From DASSQJ01 sp963730165 (lineage in GTDB: Bacteria > Actinomycetota > Actinomycetes > Actinomycetales > Dermatophilaceae), in the NCBI GenBank assembly GCA_963730165.1, contig CAVSQS010000002.1:744001-808000 (forward strand): 64,000 nt of DNA. The letters run 5' to 3'. The position numbers were made by a program, and so were the translations under genes. Shown piece by piece: positions 16,636 to 25,806 of this stretch (positions are counted from its first letter, which is position 1; the number at the start of each line of letters is the position of its first letter). The notes beneath the pieces are model-generated. The model saw only the letters and a program-made list of their open reading frames with translations. It did not search any database and was not told the DNA's origin.

Positions 16636-16727
16636 CGGGTCATGACACCGCAAACCCGTGGGTCGCACCGGAAAGGTTCCGAGGCTACGTCGAGGCTCCT
16701 GGCACCCGGCGGGAATCCTGGGGTCAG
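16636..16727 (-). repeat. Dispersed palindromic element, copy 2 (inverted)
   Basis: Read on the minus strand this copy runs CTGACCCCAGGATTCCCGCC, GGGTGCC, GCCTCGGAACCTTTCCGG and GGTGTCATGACCCG, matching copies 1 and 3. It lies at the 3' end of the polyprenyl synthase gene and contains that gene's stop codon (16724-16726). It therefore has the same stop-codon-proximal placement as the other copies. Confidence 0.7.
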
Positions 16728-17749
16728 CCGGCGCGGGTGACGACCCCGGTGGCGAGCGCGTACAGCGCGTCCCGGGCATCGCTCGGCGGGAGCGGCGCGA
16801 GCACCTGCTGGGCCTGCCGGGCCACCGCCTCCGTGTGGGCGCGCGCCCCTTCCATCGCCGGGTGGTCCCGGAGCAGCCGGAGCGCCTCGGCGAGCCGCTC
16901 GTCGTCGGAGAGGTCGCCGGTGAGCAGCTCCTGGAGCCGGGTGTCCGCCGGGTCCGTGGACGCCAGGGCATGGAGCACCGGCAGGGTCCGCTTCCCCTCG
17001 CGCAGGTCCGTCCCCGGGGTCTTGCCGGTCTCGTCGGCGTCGGAGGCGATGTCGATGAGGTCGTCGGCGAGCTGGAAGGCGACGCCCAGTCGCTCGCCGA
17101 ACTCGCGCATCGTCTCGACGACCTCGGGCGGGCACCCGGAGAACATCGCTCCGTAGCGCGCCGCGGTGGCGATCAGCACCCCGGTCTTGTCCGCGAGGAC
17201 CTCCAGGTAGTACTGGACCGGGTCCTGTCCCGGCGGGCACGGCCGGTCGTCGCGGATCTGGCCCGCGCACAGCCGCACGAAGGTCTGCGCCTGGATCTTC
17301 ACCGCGTCGGGCCCGAGGTCGGCGACGATGTCGGACGCCGTGCCGAACAGCAGGTCCCCGACGAGGATGGCGGTGGAGTTGTCGTACAGCGCGTTGGCGC
17401 TCGGGGCCCCCCGGCGCACGTCCGCCTCGTCCATGACGTCGTCGTGGTAGAGCGAGGCCAGGTGGGTCAGCTCCACCCCGGCCGCCGCCGCGACCACCCG
17501 CTCGTCGGCACCTGCACCCAGCTCGGCCACGAGCAGGGTGAGCAGCGGCCGGAACCGCTTGCCCCCCGCCGCCACGAGGTGTGCGCTGGCCCCGGCGATG
17601 AAGTCGTCGTCGTGGTCGAGCCGCACCTCGATGAGCTCGTTGACGGCCGCCAGCCCCGCGCCGAGACGCTCCCTCAGCTCCTCGCTCGCCCCGGGGAGGG
17701 CGAGCACCGACGGCGTCCCGCGCGACCCGGTGGTGGCCGCCGCGCTCAC
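16724..17749 (-). CDS. hepB: Long-chain polyprenyl diphosphate synthase (menaquinone side chain)
   Basis: A 341-residue trans-isoprenyl diphosphate synthase. Motifs in order: GKRFRP (63-68), first aspartate-rich motif HDDVMDEAD (102-110) followed by VRRG, and second aspartate-rich motif LADDLIDIASD (227-237) with GKTPGTDLREGK after it. It condenses isopentenyl diphosphate onto an allylic primer. The GTG start at 17749 overlaps the nuoN stop, so it is translated with the complex I operon. With menA, menG and menJ-type genes in the same window it most plausibly makes the heptaprenyl to nonaprenyl tail of menaquinone; chain length cannot be read. M. tuberculosis has a polyprenyl synthase (grcC1) in the equivalent place beside the menaquinone genes. 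Confidence 0.88.
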   Translation of the reverse strand: MSAAATTGSRGTPSVLALPGASEELRERLGAGLAAVNELIEVRLDHDDDFIAGASAHLVAAGGKRFRPLLTLLVAELGAGADERVVAAAAGVELTHLASLYHDDVMDEADVRRGAPSANALYDNSTAILVGDLLFGTASDIVADLGPDAVKIQAQTFVRLCAGQIRDDRPCPPGQDPVQYYLEVLADKTGVLIATAARYGAMFSGCPPEVVETMREFGERLGVAFQLADDLIDIASDADETGKTPGTDLREGKRTLPVLHALASTDPADTRLQELLTGDLSDDERLAEALRLLRDHPAMEGARAHTEAVARQAQQVLAPLPPSDARDALYALATGVVTRAG

Positions 17750-19293
17750 AACAGGAAGTGCGAGGCCGAGCTCGCGAGGTCGAGCAGGTACGCCGGGACG
17801 ATGCCGGCGACCACGGTGGCGAGCACACCCACGGTGATGGCGATCGTCGACGGCACCGACGGGGTGAGGGCGACGACGCCGTCGACCGGCTCGGTGAAGT
17901 ACATGAGCACGATGAGCCGGACGTAGACGAACGCGGTGATCGCCGAGGCCAGGACACCGACGACGACCATGACGGTGCCCGAGGTGCCCGATGCCACGGC
18001 GGGGGCGAAGGCCGCGTACTTCGCGGTGAACCCCGAGGTCAGCGGGATGCCGGCGAAGGCGAGGAGCAGGAACGAGAAGGTCCCGGCCACCACGGGGTGA
18101 CGTCGGCCGAGGCCGGCCCACTGCGAGAGGTGCGAGGCCTCGGAGCCGTCCTGGCGCACCATCGCGACGATCGCGAAGGCGGCGATGGTCATCGCGCCGT
18201 AGGCGACGAGGTAGAACATCACCCCGCCGATGGCGGCCTGCGAGAACGCGAGCACCCCGACGAGGATGAACCCGGCGTGCGCGATGGAGGAGTACGCGAG
18301 CAGGCGCTTGACGTCGGTCTGGGTGACCGACAGCACGGCGCCGACGACCATCGTGAGGATCGCGATGAGCACGACGCCCAGCTGCCAGTCCCAGCGGTTG
18401 GGGGCGATGCCGACGTAGGCCAGGCGCAGGATGGCGCCGAAGGCGGCGACCTTCGTGCAGGCAGCCATGAAGCCGGTGACCGGGGTGGGGGCGCCCTGGT
18501 AGGCGTCGGGGGTCCACGAGTGGAACGGCACGGCGCCGACCTTGAAGAGCAGGCCGACGAGCACGAGCACGACACCGGGCAGCAGGAGGCCGTCGAGGTC
18601 ACCCGAGTTGGCCGAGATGGAGCGCGAGAGCTCCTTGAGGTCGCCCGAGCCGGCGTAGCCGTAGAGCAGCGCGGCCCCGAACAGGAAGAACGCGCTGGAG
18701 AACGCCCCGAGCAGGAAGTACTTCAGCGCCGCCTCCTGCGAGAGCAGGCGCCGGCGGCGGGCCAGGCCGGTCATGATGTACAGGGGCAGCGAGAGGACCT
18801 CGAGACCGATGAACATCGTGATGAGGTCGTTGGCGGAGACGAAGATCATCATGCCGAACACGGCGAAGAGCGTGAGCGGGAAGACCTCGCTCGTGGCGTA
18901 GCCGGCCCGGGTGGCGACGTCCTCCTGGGGCGAGCCCGGGGTCGACGCACCCATCGGGGTGAACGCGTCCGAGCCGACACCACCGAATCGCTCGGCCATG
19001 ACGAGCACGGCGATGAGGGAGAGGACGAGCAGCGAGCCCTGGAGGAACAGGGCGACACCGTCGACGGCGACCGAGCCACCGAGGGTGATGGTCATCGCGT
19101 CGCGCGACCAGAGGAGCAGCGCGGCCAGGGCCGCGAGCAGCACGATCACGGTGAGCCACACCTGCGTGCCGTGCCGGCTGGCCCGCGGGACGAAGGCCTC
19201 GACGAGCACGCCGAGGAGGGCGCCGGCGACCACGACGAGCATCGGCGCGACGGCCGCGTAGCTGACCTGGACGGCCTCGAAGGCGGCGGGCAT
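17746..19293 (-). CDS. nuoN: NADH-quinone oxidoreductase subunit N
   Basis: A 515-residue antiporter-like membrane subunit with about 14 helices. Key proton-channel elements are visible: FIGLEVLSLPLYIMTGLARR (Glu in helix 5), LKYFLLGAFSSAFFLFG, GLLFKVGAVPFHSWTPDAYQ (Lys in helix 7) and DVKRLLAYSSIAHAGFILVG. Slightly longer than E. coli NuoN (485), mainly through a loop at about 113-140 (GGVGSDAFTPMGASTPG). ATG 19293 overlaps the nuoM stop. It is the last gene of the 14-gene operon, followed with 4-nt overlap by the polyprenyl synthase. Confidence 0.95.
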   Translation of the reverse strand: MPAAFEAVQVSYAAVAPMLVVVAGALLGVLVEAFVPRASRHGTQVWLTVIVLLAALAALLLWSRDAMTITLGGSVAVDGVALFLQGSLLVLSLIAVLVMAERFGGVGSDAFTPMGASTPGSPQEDVATRAGYATSEVFPLTLFAVFGMMIFVSANDLITMFIGLEVLSLPLYIMTGLARRRRLLSQEAALKYFLLGAFSSAFFLFGAALLYGYAGSGDLKELSRSISANSGDLDGLLLPGVVLVLVGLLFKVGAVPFHSWTPDAYQGAPTPVTGFMAACTKVAAFGAILRLAYVGIAPNRWDWQLGVVLIAILTMVVGAVLSVTQTDVKRLLAYSSIAHAGFILVGVLAFSQAAIGGVMFYLVAYGAMTIAAFAIVAMVRQDGSEASHLSQWAGLGRRHPVVAGTFSFLLLAFAGIPLTSGFTAKYAAFAPAVASGTSGTVMVVVGVLASAITAFVYVRLIVLMYFTEPVDGVVALTPSVPSTIAITVGVLATVVAGIVPAYLLDLASSASHFLL

Positions 19294-20837
19294 CACTGGT
19301 TGCTCCCGGTGGCGGTGGTGGTCGGCGTGGGGTCGGTGACACCGATGATCTGCATCGTCGTCTCGACGGCCGGGTTGACAAGGTCGAGGACCGGCTTCGG
19401 GAAGAACCCGAGCAGGAGGAACGAGGCGATGATCGGGGCCACGACCCACTTCTCACGGGTGGACAGGTCCGCGGGCGCCTCGCCCTCCGGGAACTCCGGC
19501 TTCGGGCCGGTCATCAGGCGCTGGTACATGAGCAGGATGTAGAGGGCCGCGAGGACGATGCCGAGCGCGGCGATGACCGCGACGGCCTTGTACCGCATGA
19601 ACGTGCCCTGGAGCACGAGGAACTCGGACACGAAGGACGACAGCCCGGGCAACGCCAGCGAGGAGAGCCCGGCGACGAGGAACGTGCCCGCGAGCACCGG
19701 CGTCACGCGTTGCCAGCCGCCGTAGTCCGGGATGCGCTTGCTCCCGTGCCGGGTCACGAGGAAGCCGGCCAGCAGGAACAGCCCGGCGGTCGAGAAGCCG
19801 TGGTTGACCATGTAGAGCGTCGCGCCCGCTCCCCCGACGCTCGTCATCGCGAAGATTCCGAGGACGATGAAGCCGAAGTGGCTGATCGAGGTGAAGGCGA
19901 TCAGCCGCATCATGTCGGTCTGGCCGATGGCGAGCAGCGCGCCGTAGACGACCGAGACCACGGCGAGGGTCAGCACGACCGGCGTGGCCCACTGCGAGGC
20001 CTCCGGGAAGAGCTGGAGGCAGAACCGGATCATCCCGTAGGTGCCGACCTTGTCGAGCACGCCCACGAGCAGCACCGCTGTCGCGGGCCGTGCCTCGGTG
20101 GCGGCGTCCGGCAGCCAGGTGTGCACCGGCCACATCGGCGCCTTGACCGCGAAGGCGATGAAGAAGCCGACGAAGATCCAGCGGAGCGTGTCGACCGAGA
20201 CGCCGTCCAGCCCGCCGATGAGGTTCTGCACGAGGAAGCCCTCCTCGCCGCCCGGTCCCGCGACGTACACCGCGATGACCGACACGAGCATCACGAGCCC
20301 GCCGGCGAGGGAGAAGAGCAGGAACTTCATGGCGGCGTACTGCCGGCGCGGACCGCCGTACAACCCGATGAGGAAGTACACCGGGATGAGCATCGCCTCG
20401 AAGAAGACGTAGAAGAGGAAGACGTCGGTGGCCGCGAAGACGCCGACCATGAACGCCTCGAGCACGAGCATGAGCGCGAAGTACCGCTGGACCCGGCCGG
20501 GCTCGGCCTCGTCGACGTCGTTCCACGCCGCGAGGAGGACGACCGGGGTGAGGATCGCCGCCATCACGATGAGCGAGAGCGCGATGCCGTCGACGCCGAG
20601 GGCGTAGGAGACGCCGAACTGCGGGATCCAGGGGTGGGTCTCGGTGAGCTGGAACTGCTCGCTGGAGGCGTTGTCGAAGCGCAGCCAGGCGAGGATCGCG
20701 AGGGCGAGCGTCACCAGCGACGTTCCCAGGGCCAGCGGCCGGGCCAGCCGAGCCGCGCCGCCCGGGAGGAGGGCGACGACCAGCGCGCCGACGGCTGGCA
20801 CGGCCAGCATCAGCGTGAGGACGGGCAGGCTGTTCAC
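19293..20837 (-). CDS. nuoM: NADH-quinone oxidoreductase subunit M
   Basis: A 514-residue Mrp-type antiporter subunit of the membrane arm. Recognisable segments are FYVFFEAMLIPVYFLIGLYG (channel Glu), FIAFAVKAPMWPVHTWLPDA (channel Lys plus the HTWLPDAxxxAP signature, here HTWLPDAATEARPA), DMMRLIAFTSISHFGFIVLG and VNHGFSTAGLFLLAG. Start: GTG 20837, which overlaps the nuoL stop by 4 nt in keeping with the rest of the operon; an upstream in-frame GTG at 20849 would add four residues. Confidence 0.95.
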   Translation of the reverse strand: MNSLPVLTLMLAVPAVGALVVALLPGGAARLARPLALGTSLVTLALAILAWLRFDNASSEQFQLTETHPWIPQFGVSYALGVDGIALSLIVMAAILTPVVLLAAWNDVDEAEPGRVQRYFALMLVLEAFMVGVFAATDVFLFYVFFEAMLIPVYFLIGLYGGPRRQYAAMKFLLFSLAGGLVMLVSVIAVYVAGPGGEEGFLVQNLIGGLDGVSVDTLRWIFVGFFIAFAVKAPMWPVHTWLPDAATEARPATAVLLVGVLDKVGTYGMIRFCLQLFPEASQWATPVVLTLAVVSVVYGALLAIGQTDMMRLIAFTSISHFGFIVLGIFAMTSVGGAGATLYMVNHGFSTAGLFLLAGFLVTRHGSKRIPDYGGWQRVTPVLAGTFLVAGLSSLALPGLSSFVSEFLVLQGTFMRYKAVAVIAALGIVLAALYILLMYQRLMTGPKPEFPEGEAPADLSTREKWVVAPIIASFLLLGFFPKPVLDLVNPAVETTMQIIGVTDPTPTTTATGSNQ

Positions 20838-22753
20838 TGGATCACCCACAGAGCACCGAGGACGACGACGACGCCGGAGAGCATCGTCAGGGCATACGAG
20901 CGCACGTATCCGTTCTGGATGCGTCGCAACCGGGACGACAACCCACCGATCAGCGCGGCGGTGCCGCCCACGGCGCCGTCGATCCCCCGCGCGTCGACGA
21001 AGACCAGGGCCCGGGTCAGGTGGACCCCGGGGCGCATGAACAGGCCCTCGTTGACGGCGTCCTGGTAGAGGTCGACCCGGGCCGCGCGGGTGAGCGCCCG
21101 GCCTCGGGGCGCGACCTCGGGCACGATGTCGGCGCCGTACATCCGCCAGGCGTAGAACGCGCCGATGGCGACCAGAACCAGGGTGAGCACCATGATCACC
21201 GTCACGGGCAGCACCGGGTGCTCCTCCGAGGTCTCACCGACGACCGGCGCGAGCCAGCTGGTGATGATGCCGGTGGGGCCGAGGATCAGGCCGAGGAAGG
21301 CCGAGCCGAACGCCAGCACCATCATCGGGATGGTCATGGTCAGTGGCGACTCGTGCGGGTGCTGGTCGTCCTCCCAGCGCTTCTCGCCGTTGAAGGTCAT
21401 GAAGAACAGCCGCGACATGTAGAAGGCGGTGATCCCGGCCGCGAGCATCGCGGTGCCACCGAGCACCCAGGGCTGCCAGCCCTCGCCGACGAAGGCCGAC
21501 TCGATGATCTTGTCCTTGGACCAGAACCCGGAGAACGGTGGGACGCCGATGATCGCCAGCCAGCCCAGGCCGAAGGTGACCCAGGTGATCTTCATGACCA
21601 GGGCCAGCGCGCCGTAGCGCCTCATGTTCACCCGGTCCCTCATGCCGTGCATCACCGACCCGGCCCCGAGGAACATCCCGGCCTTGAAGAAGCCGTGGGT
21701 GAGCAGGTGGAAGATCGCGAAGGCGTAGCCGATCGGCCCGAGGCCGGCGGCCAGCATCATGTAGCCGATCTGGCTCATCGTCGAGGCGGCCAGCGCCTTC
21801 TTGATGTCGTCCTTGGCGCAGCCGATGACCGCCCCGAAGACCAGCGTGAACGCACCGACCAGGGCCACGGCGAGCCGGGCGTCGGGCGCGGCCGTGAAGA
21901 TGACGTCGGAGCGCACGATGAGGTAGACGCCGGCGGTCACCATGGTCGCCGCGTGGATCAGCGCCGACACGGGTGTCGGGCCGGCCATGGCGTCACCCAG
22001 CCACGACTGCAGCGGGAACTGTGCCGACTTGCCGCAGGCACCCACGAGGAGCAGCAGGCCGAGCGCGGTGAGCGCACCCTGGTTGGCCGTGGCCACACCC
22101 GCGTCGACCGTCGCGTAGTCGACGCCGCCGAAGGTGACGAACATCAGCATGATCGCGATGGCCAGACCGAGGTCGCCGACGCGGTTGACGAAGAACGCCT
22201 TGTTGGCCGCGGTCGCGTAGGCCGGGTTCCAGTTCCAGAAGCCGATGAGCAGGTAGGAGGCCAGGCCAACGCCCTCCCAGCCGACGAAGAGCAGCAGGTA
22301 GGAGTCGGCGAGCACGAGCAGGAGCATCGACGCGACGAACAGGTTGAGGTAGGCGAAGAAGCGCCGCTTGTCCGGGTCGTGCTCCATGTAGCCGAGGGAG
22401 TACACGTGGATGAGCGATCCGACGAACGTGACGAGCATGACGAACGCCATGGACAACGGGTCGACGAGCAGCCCGGCATCGAGCTGGAAGGAGCCCGCGG
22501 GGATCCAGTTCCACATGGTCAGCTGCATGGCCCGGTCGTCGGCCGCGAGGCCGACGAGCTGCACCATGACCACGAGGGCGACGACGAAGGAGGCCCACGA
22601 CATCCCGACGGCGAGGAGCGGTCCGAACCGGTCGGTGCGCCGGCCGCCGAGCAGGAGGATCGCGGCACCGAGCAGCGGCAGCGCGATGAGCAGCCACGCG
22701 TAGGCGGAGGCTCCGCTCGCGTCGGCTACCACCTCATAGGAAAGGGAGGTCAC
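20834..22753 (-). CDS. nuoL: NADH-quinone oxidoreductase subunit L
   Basis: A 639-residue antiporter subunit, the largest of the membrane arm. Motifs: FVGWEGVGLASYLLIGFWN (channel Glu), GKSAQFPLQSWLGDAMAGPT (channel Lys and L/M/N signature), DDIKKALAASTMSQIGYMML and HLLTHGFFKAGMFLGAGSVM. The C-terminal part contains the long lateral helix region ending in the membrane anchor ALTMLSGVVVVLGALWVIQ. GTG 22753 is preceded by AAGGAG at good spacing. Length is within the family range (about 610-650). Confidence 0.95.
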   Translation of the reverse strand: MTSLSYEVVADASGASAYAWLLIALPLLGAAILLLGGRRTDRFGPLLAVGMSWASFVVALVVMVQLVGLAADDRAMQLTMWNWIPAGSFQLDAGLLVDPLSMAFVMLVTFVGSLIHVYSLGYMEHDPDKRRFFAYLNLFVASMLLLVLADSYLLLFVGWEGVGLASYLLIGFWNWNPAYATAANKAFFVNRVGDLGLAIAIMLMFVTFGGVDYATVDAGVATANQGALTALGLLLLVGACGKSAQFPLQSWLGDAMAGPTPVSALIHAATMVTAGVYLIVRSDVIFTAAPDARLAVALVGAFTLVFGAVIGCAKDDIKKALAASTMSQIGYMMLAAGLGPIGYAFAIFHLLTHGFFKAGMFLGAGSVMHGMRDRVNMRRYGALALVMKITWVTFGLGWLAIIGVPPFSGFWSKDKIIESAFVGEGWQPWVLGGTAMLAAGITAFYMSRLFFMTFNGEKRWEDDQHPHESPLTMTIPMMVLAFGSAFLGLILGPTGIITSWLAPVVGETSEEHPVLPVTVIMVLTLVLVAIGAFYAWRMYGADIVPEVAPRGRALTRAARVDLYQDAVNEGLFMRPGVHLTRALVFVDARGIDGAVGGTAALIGGLSSRLRRIQNGYVRSYALTMLSGVVVVLGALWVIQ

Positions 22754-22762
22754 TGGTGCTCC

Positions 22763-23062
22763 TTACAGCTTCAGCAGGTTCGCGTCGTCGACCGAGGCCG
22801 AGCGTCGCGAACGGAAGATCGCCATGATGATCGCGAGGCCGACGACGACCTCCGCCGCAGCCACCACCATGACGAAGAGTGCGAGGACCTGGCCGTCGAG
22901 GTTGCCGTGCATCCGGGCGAACGTGACGAAGACGAGGTTCGCCGCGTTGAGCATCAGCTCGACGCCCATGAAGGCGATGATGGCGTTGCGCCTCGTCAGA
23001 ACGACCACCCCGCCGATGACGAAGAGGATCGACGCCAGGTAGACGTAGTTGACCAGGCTCAC
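22763..23062 (-). CDS. nuoK: NADH-quinone oxidoreductase subunit K
   Basis: A 99-residue three-helix membrane subunit, the normal length for NuoK. Conserved acidic residues for proton transfer are seen in FMGVELMLNAANLVFVTFAR (helix 2) and VVAAAEVVVGLAIIMAIFR (helix 3). GTG 23062 overlaps the nuoJ stop by 4 nt. Confidence 0.95.
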   Translation of the reverse strand: MSLVNYVYLASILFVIGGVVVLTRRNAIIAFMGVELMLNAANLVFVTFARMHGNLDGQVLALFVMVVAAAEVVVGLAIIMAIFRSRRSASVDDANLLKL

Positions 23063-23829
23063 CGGTCGCCTCCTTCGCGCACGTCGCGCTCGATCTGCGC
23101 CTCGCCCTCCGTGTAGACCTGCGGGGAGACGTTCTGGTCACGCGCGGTGAGCACGCGCGAGACGGAGAGCTCGGACGGTGTGCCGTCGGGGAGCAGGGCC
23201 GGGGTGTCGACGGCGTTGTGGCGGGCGTAGACCCCGGGGGCGGGCAGGCCGGCAAGGTGCTCGCCGGAGCGGAACCGCCGACGACTCCACTCACGCTGGT
23301 CAGGGCCACGGCCGAGGCGCTCGCGGTGGGCCAGGACCATCGCGCCGAGCGCCGCGGTGATGAGGAGGGCGCTCGTGCACTCGAAGGCCCAGACGTAGCG
23401 GCCGAAGATGAGCTGCGCGATCCCGCTCACGTTGCCGTTCTGCGCGTTGAGGTCGGCCACGCCGACGGGAGCACCCCAGACGACGTGCCCGATCGAGAAG
23501 ACGAGGACGCCGGCGAGGCCGAGGCTCAGCAGCCCGGCGATCCAGCGCTGGCCGGTGAGGGTCTCCACGACACTGTCGCTGCTGTCGACGCCCACGAGCA
23601 TGAGCACGAAGAGGAAGAGCATGACGACCGCGCCGGTGTACACGAAGATCTGGATGACGCCGAGGAAGTCTGCGTCCTGCGCGATGTAGAACATGCCGAG
23701 GATGATCATCGTCAGGGCCATGCCGAGGGCGGCATGGACCGCCTTGCGGGCGAAGACGAGCCCGAGAGCGCCGAGGACGCTGATCGGGCCGAGGATCCAG
23801 AACATCACCTCCTCACCGGTGCCGGTCAC
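23059..23829 (-). CDS. nuoJ: NADH-quinone oxidoreductase subunit J
   Basis: A 256-residue subunit with five membrane helices. The typical core is KAVHAALGMALTMIILGMFY, then DFLGVIQIFVYTGAVVMLFL (the pi-bulge helix) and FVLMLVGVDSSDSVVE. It is longer than E. coli NuoJ (184) because of a hydrophilic C-terminal tail of about 75 residues (after LAHRERLGRGPDQREWSRRR), a feature often seen in actinobacteria. GTG 23829 overlaps the nuoI stop. Confidence 0.94.
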   Translation of the reverse strand: MTGTGEEVMFWILGPISVLGALGLVFARKAVHAALGMALTMIILGMFYIAQDADFLGVIQIFVYTGAVVMLFLFVLMLVGVDSSDSVVETLTGQRWIAGLLSLGLAGVLVFSIGHVVWGAPVGVADLNAQNGNVSGIAQLIFGRYVWAFECTSALLITAALGAMVLAHRERLGRGPDQREWSRRRFRSGEHLAGLPAPGVYARHNAVDTPALLPDGTPSELSVSRVLTARDQNVSPQVYTEGEAQIERDVREGGDR

Positions 23830-24443
23830 GAGGTCACCTCCGCGTCGTCGGTGCTGTTGGTGCGCTCCTTGACGTACTCCCGCTGGCCGTCGGTGGCCGA
23901 GGACACCTTGCCGAGGTAGTAGTCGCGCTCCTCCATGCCCTCGGCCATCGGGAACGGCGGACGGAGCATCCCGGGCTGCAGCGGGGCCAGCAGCTGGTCC
24001 TTGGTGTAGATGAGGTCGGCGCGGTTGTCGTCGGCCAGCTCGTAGAAGTTCGTCATGGTCAGCGCCCGGGTGGGGCAGGCCTCGATGCACAGGCCGCAGA
24101 AGATGCAGCGCAGGTAGTTGATCTGGTAGACGCGGCCGAACCGCTCGCCGGGGCTGAACCGCCCGGTGCCACCCTCGGAGTCGTCGTTGTCCGCACCCTC
24201 GACGAAGATGGCGTCCGCCGGGCAGGCCCAGGCGCACAGCTCGCAGCCGACGCACTTCTCCAGGCCGTCGGGGTGCCGGTTGAGCTGGTGGCGCCCGTGG
24301 AAGCGCGGCTGGGTGGGGCGCTTCTCCTCCGGGTACTCCTCGGTGGCCACCTTCCGGAACATCGTCGAGAAGGTGACGCCGAACCCGGCGACGGGGGCGA
24401 ACAGGTCGGAGAAGAAGCCGGACTTCCTCTGCTCGTCAGCCAC
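23826..24443 (-). CDS. nuoI: NADH-quinone oxidoreductase subunit I (two [4Fe-4S] clusters)
   Basis: A 205-residue ferredoxin-type subunit carrying clusters N6a and N6b. The two binding motifs are CVGCELCAWACP and CIFCGLCIEACP, each CxxCxxCxxxCP. Start: GTG 24443, chosen over ATG 24461 because AAGGAGG lies 6 nt upstream and the ATG would overlap nuoH by 26 nt. An N-terminal amphipathic stretch (FGVTFSTMFRKVATEEYPEE) matches the membrane-contacting helix of NuoI. Confidence 0.95.
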   Translation of the reverse strand: MADEQRKSGFFSDLFAPVAGFGVTFSTMFRKVATEEYPEEKRPTQPRFHGRHQLNRHPDGLEKCVGCELCAWACPADAIFVEGADNDDSEGGTGRFSPGERFGRVYQINYLRCIFCGLCIEACPTRALTMTNFYELADDNRADLIYTKDQLLAPLQPGMLRPPFPMAEGMEERDYYLGKVSSATDGQREYVKERTNSTDDAEVTS

Positions 24444-25806
24444 GAGCGGCCTCCTTGTCATCGGCGGCGGCAGTCAGTTCGGGGGCGGCCGACGGCTCGC
24501 GCAGCCGCTGGCCGGGCAGGGGCGGCACGGGGTGGCCGCCGGCGTACGGGTCGATCTCCTGCGGCACCTCGGGGTGGGCGGCGAGCTCGCGGCGCTCGGC
24601 CCGGGCGTCCCACATCCAGCCCACGACGAGGGCCAGGACGGCGATGACGCCGACGAGGAAGAGCGAGGTGACCGGGAAGCTGCGGCCCGCGACGTCGACG
24701 GTCCCACCGAGCCAGCCCTGCTGGCCGGCGCGGAAGACGGCGACGAGGACAACCCAGCCGAGCGTGGCCGGGATGAGGAACTTCCACCCGAACCGCATGA
24801 ACTGGTCGTACCGGACTCGCGGCAGGGAGCCGCGGAGCCAGACGAACACGAACATGAACATCCAGAGCTTCACGGTGAACCAGAGCAGGCCCCACCAGCC
24901 CTCGTTGAACATCCCGCCGTTGATCGCGGAGATCCCCGGAGGCGCCATGTAGCCGCCGAGGAACATCGTGGTGGCCAGGGCGGCGACGGTGAACATGTTG
25001 ATGTACTCACCGAGGAAGAACATCGCGAAGCGCATCGAGCCGTACTCGGTGTGGAACCCGCCGGTGAGCTCGCCCTCACCCTCGGCGAGGTCGAAGGGCA
25101 GGCGGTTGGTCTCGCCGACCATCGTGATGACGTAGACGACGAAGCTGAAGATCCCGGGGATGACGAACCACAGGTCGCTCTGCGCGGCCACGATCTGCGA
25201 CGTCGAGGCCGAGCCGGCGAAGAGGAAGACCGCGACGAGCGAGAGGCCCATGGCGATCTCGTAGGAGATCATCTGCGCGGACGAGCGCAGCCCGCCCATC
25301 AGCGGGTACGTCGAGCCCGAGGACCACCCGGCGAGGATGACGCCGTAGATGCCCACGCCCGCGACGGCGAGCACGAGCAGCACGGCCACGGGGGTGTCCG
25401 TGAGCTGGAAGGGGGTCGTGTACCCGAACATCGAGACGGTGCCCGCCATCGGGATGATCGAGAACGCGATGAAGCAGGTCGTGGCCGTGATCAGCGGCGC
25501 GAGGGTGAAGACGAACGCGTCCGCGGCCTTGGGCCGCACGTCCTCCTTCAGCATCGACTTCATGCCGTCGGCGAGCGTCTGGAGCAGGCCGAAGGGGCCG
25601 TTGCGGTTCGGGCCCGGCCGCTGCTGCATCCGCCCGATGACGCGACGCTCGAACCAGATGACGAGCAGGGTCGATACGAGCAGGTAGACGAAGACGATCA
25701 GCGCCTTGACCACCGTGAGCCACAGCGGGGTGTCGCTGAAGTCGGCCGCCGGGTTGTCCTGGCTGGCGAGCCCGGCGAGTGCGGGCAGCGCGGTCACGGC
25801 GGCCAT
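24436..25806 (-). CDS. nuoH: NADH-quinone oxidoreductase subunit H
   Basis: A 456-residue membrane subunit lining the quinone tunnel. Diagnostic segments are WFERRVIGRMQQRPGPNRNG (about 50-69), GLLQTLADGMKSMLKEDVRP and VGETNRLPFDLAEGEGELTG, the charged loop that contacts quinone, then GFHTEYGSMRFAMFFLGEY. It exceeds E. coli NuoH (325) by a hydrophilic C-terminal extension of ~60 residues ending AAADDKEAARG. ATG 25806 overlaps the nuoG stop. Confidence 0.95.
   Translation of the reverse strand: MAAVTALPALAGLASQDNPAADFSDTPLWLTVVKALIVFVYLLVSTLLVIWFERRVIGRMQQRPGPNRNGPFGLLQTLADGMKSMLKEDVRPKAADAFVFTLAPLITATTCFIAFSIIPMAGTVSMFGYTTPFQLTDTPVAVLLVLAVAGVGIYGVILAGWSSGSTYPLMGGLRSSAQMISYEIAMGLSLVAVFLFAGSASTSQIVAAQSDLWFVIPGIFSFVVYVITMVGETNRLPFDLAEGEGELTGGFHTEYGSMRFAMFFLGEYINMFTVAALATTMFLGGYMAPPGISAINGGMFNEGWWGLLWFTVKLWMFMFVFVWLRGSLPRVRYDQFMRFGWKFLIPATLGWVVLVAVFRAGQQGWLGGTVDVAGRSFPVTSLFLVGVIAVLALVVGWMWDARAERRELAAHPEVPQEIDPYAGGHPVPPLPGQRLREPSAAPELTAAADDKEAARG

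Noticed and set aside
21020..23116. 698-codon open frame on the plus strand opposite nuoL-nuoK
   Set aside because: Shadow of strongly biased GC-rich codons; its product is a His/Glu/Asp/Arg-rich string without domains, while the minus strand encodes clear NuoL and NuoK.
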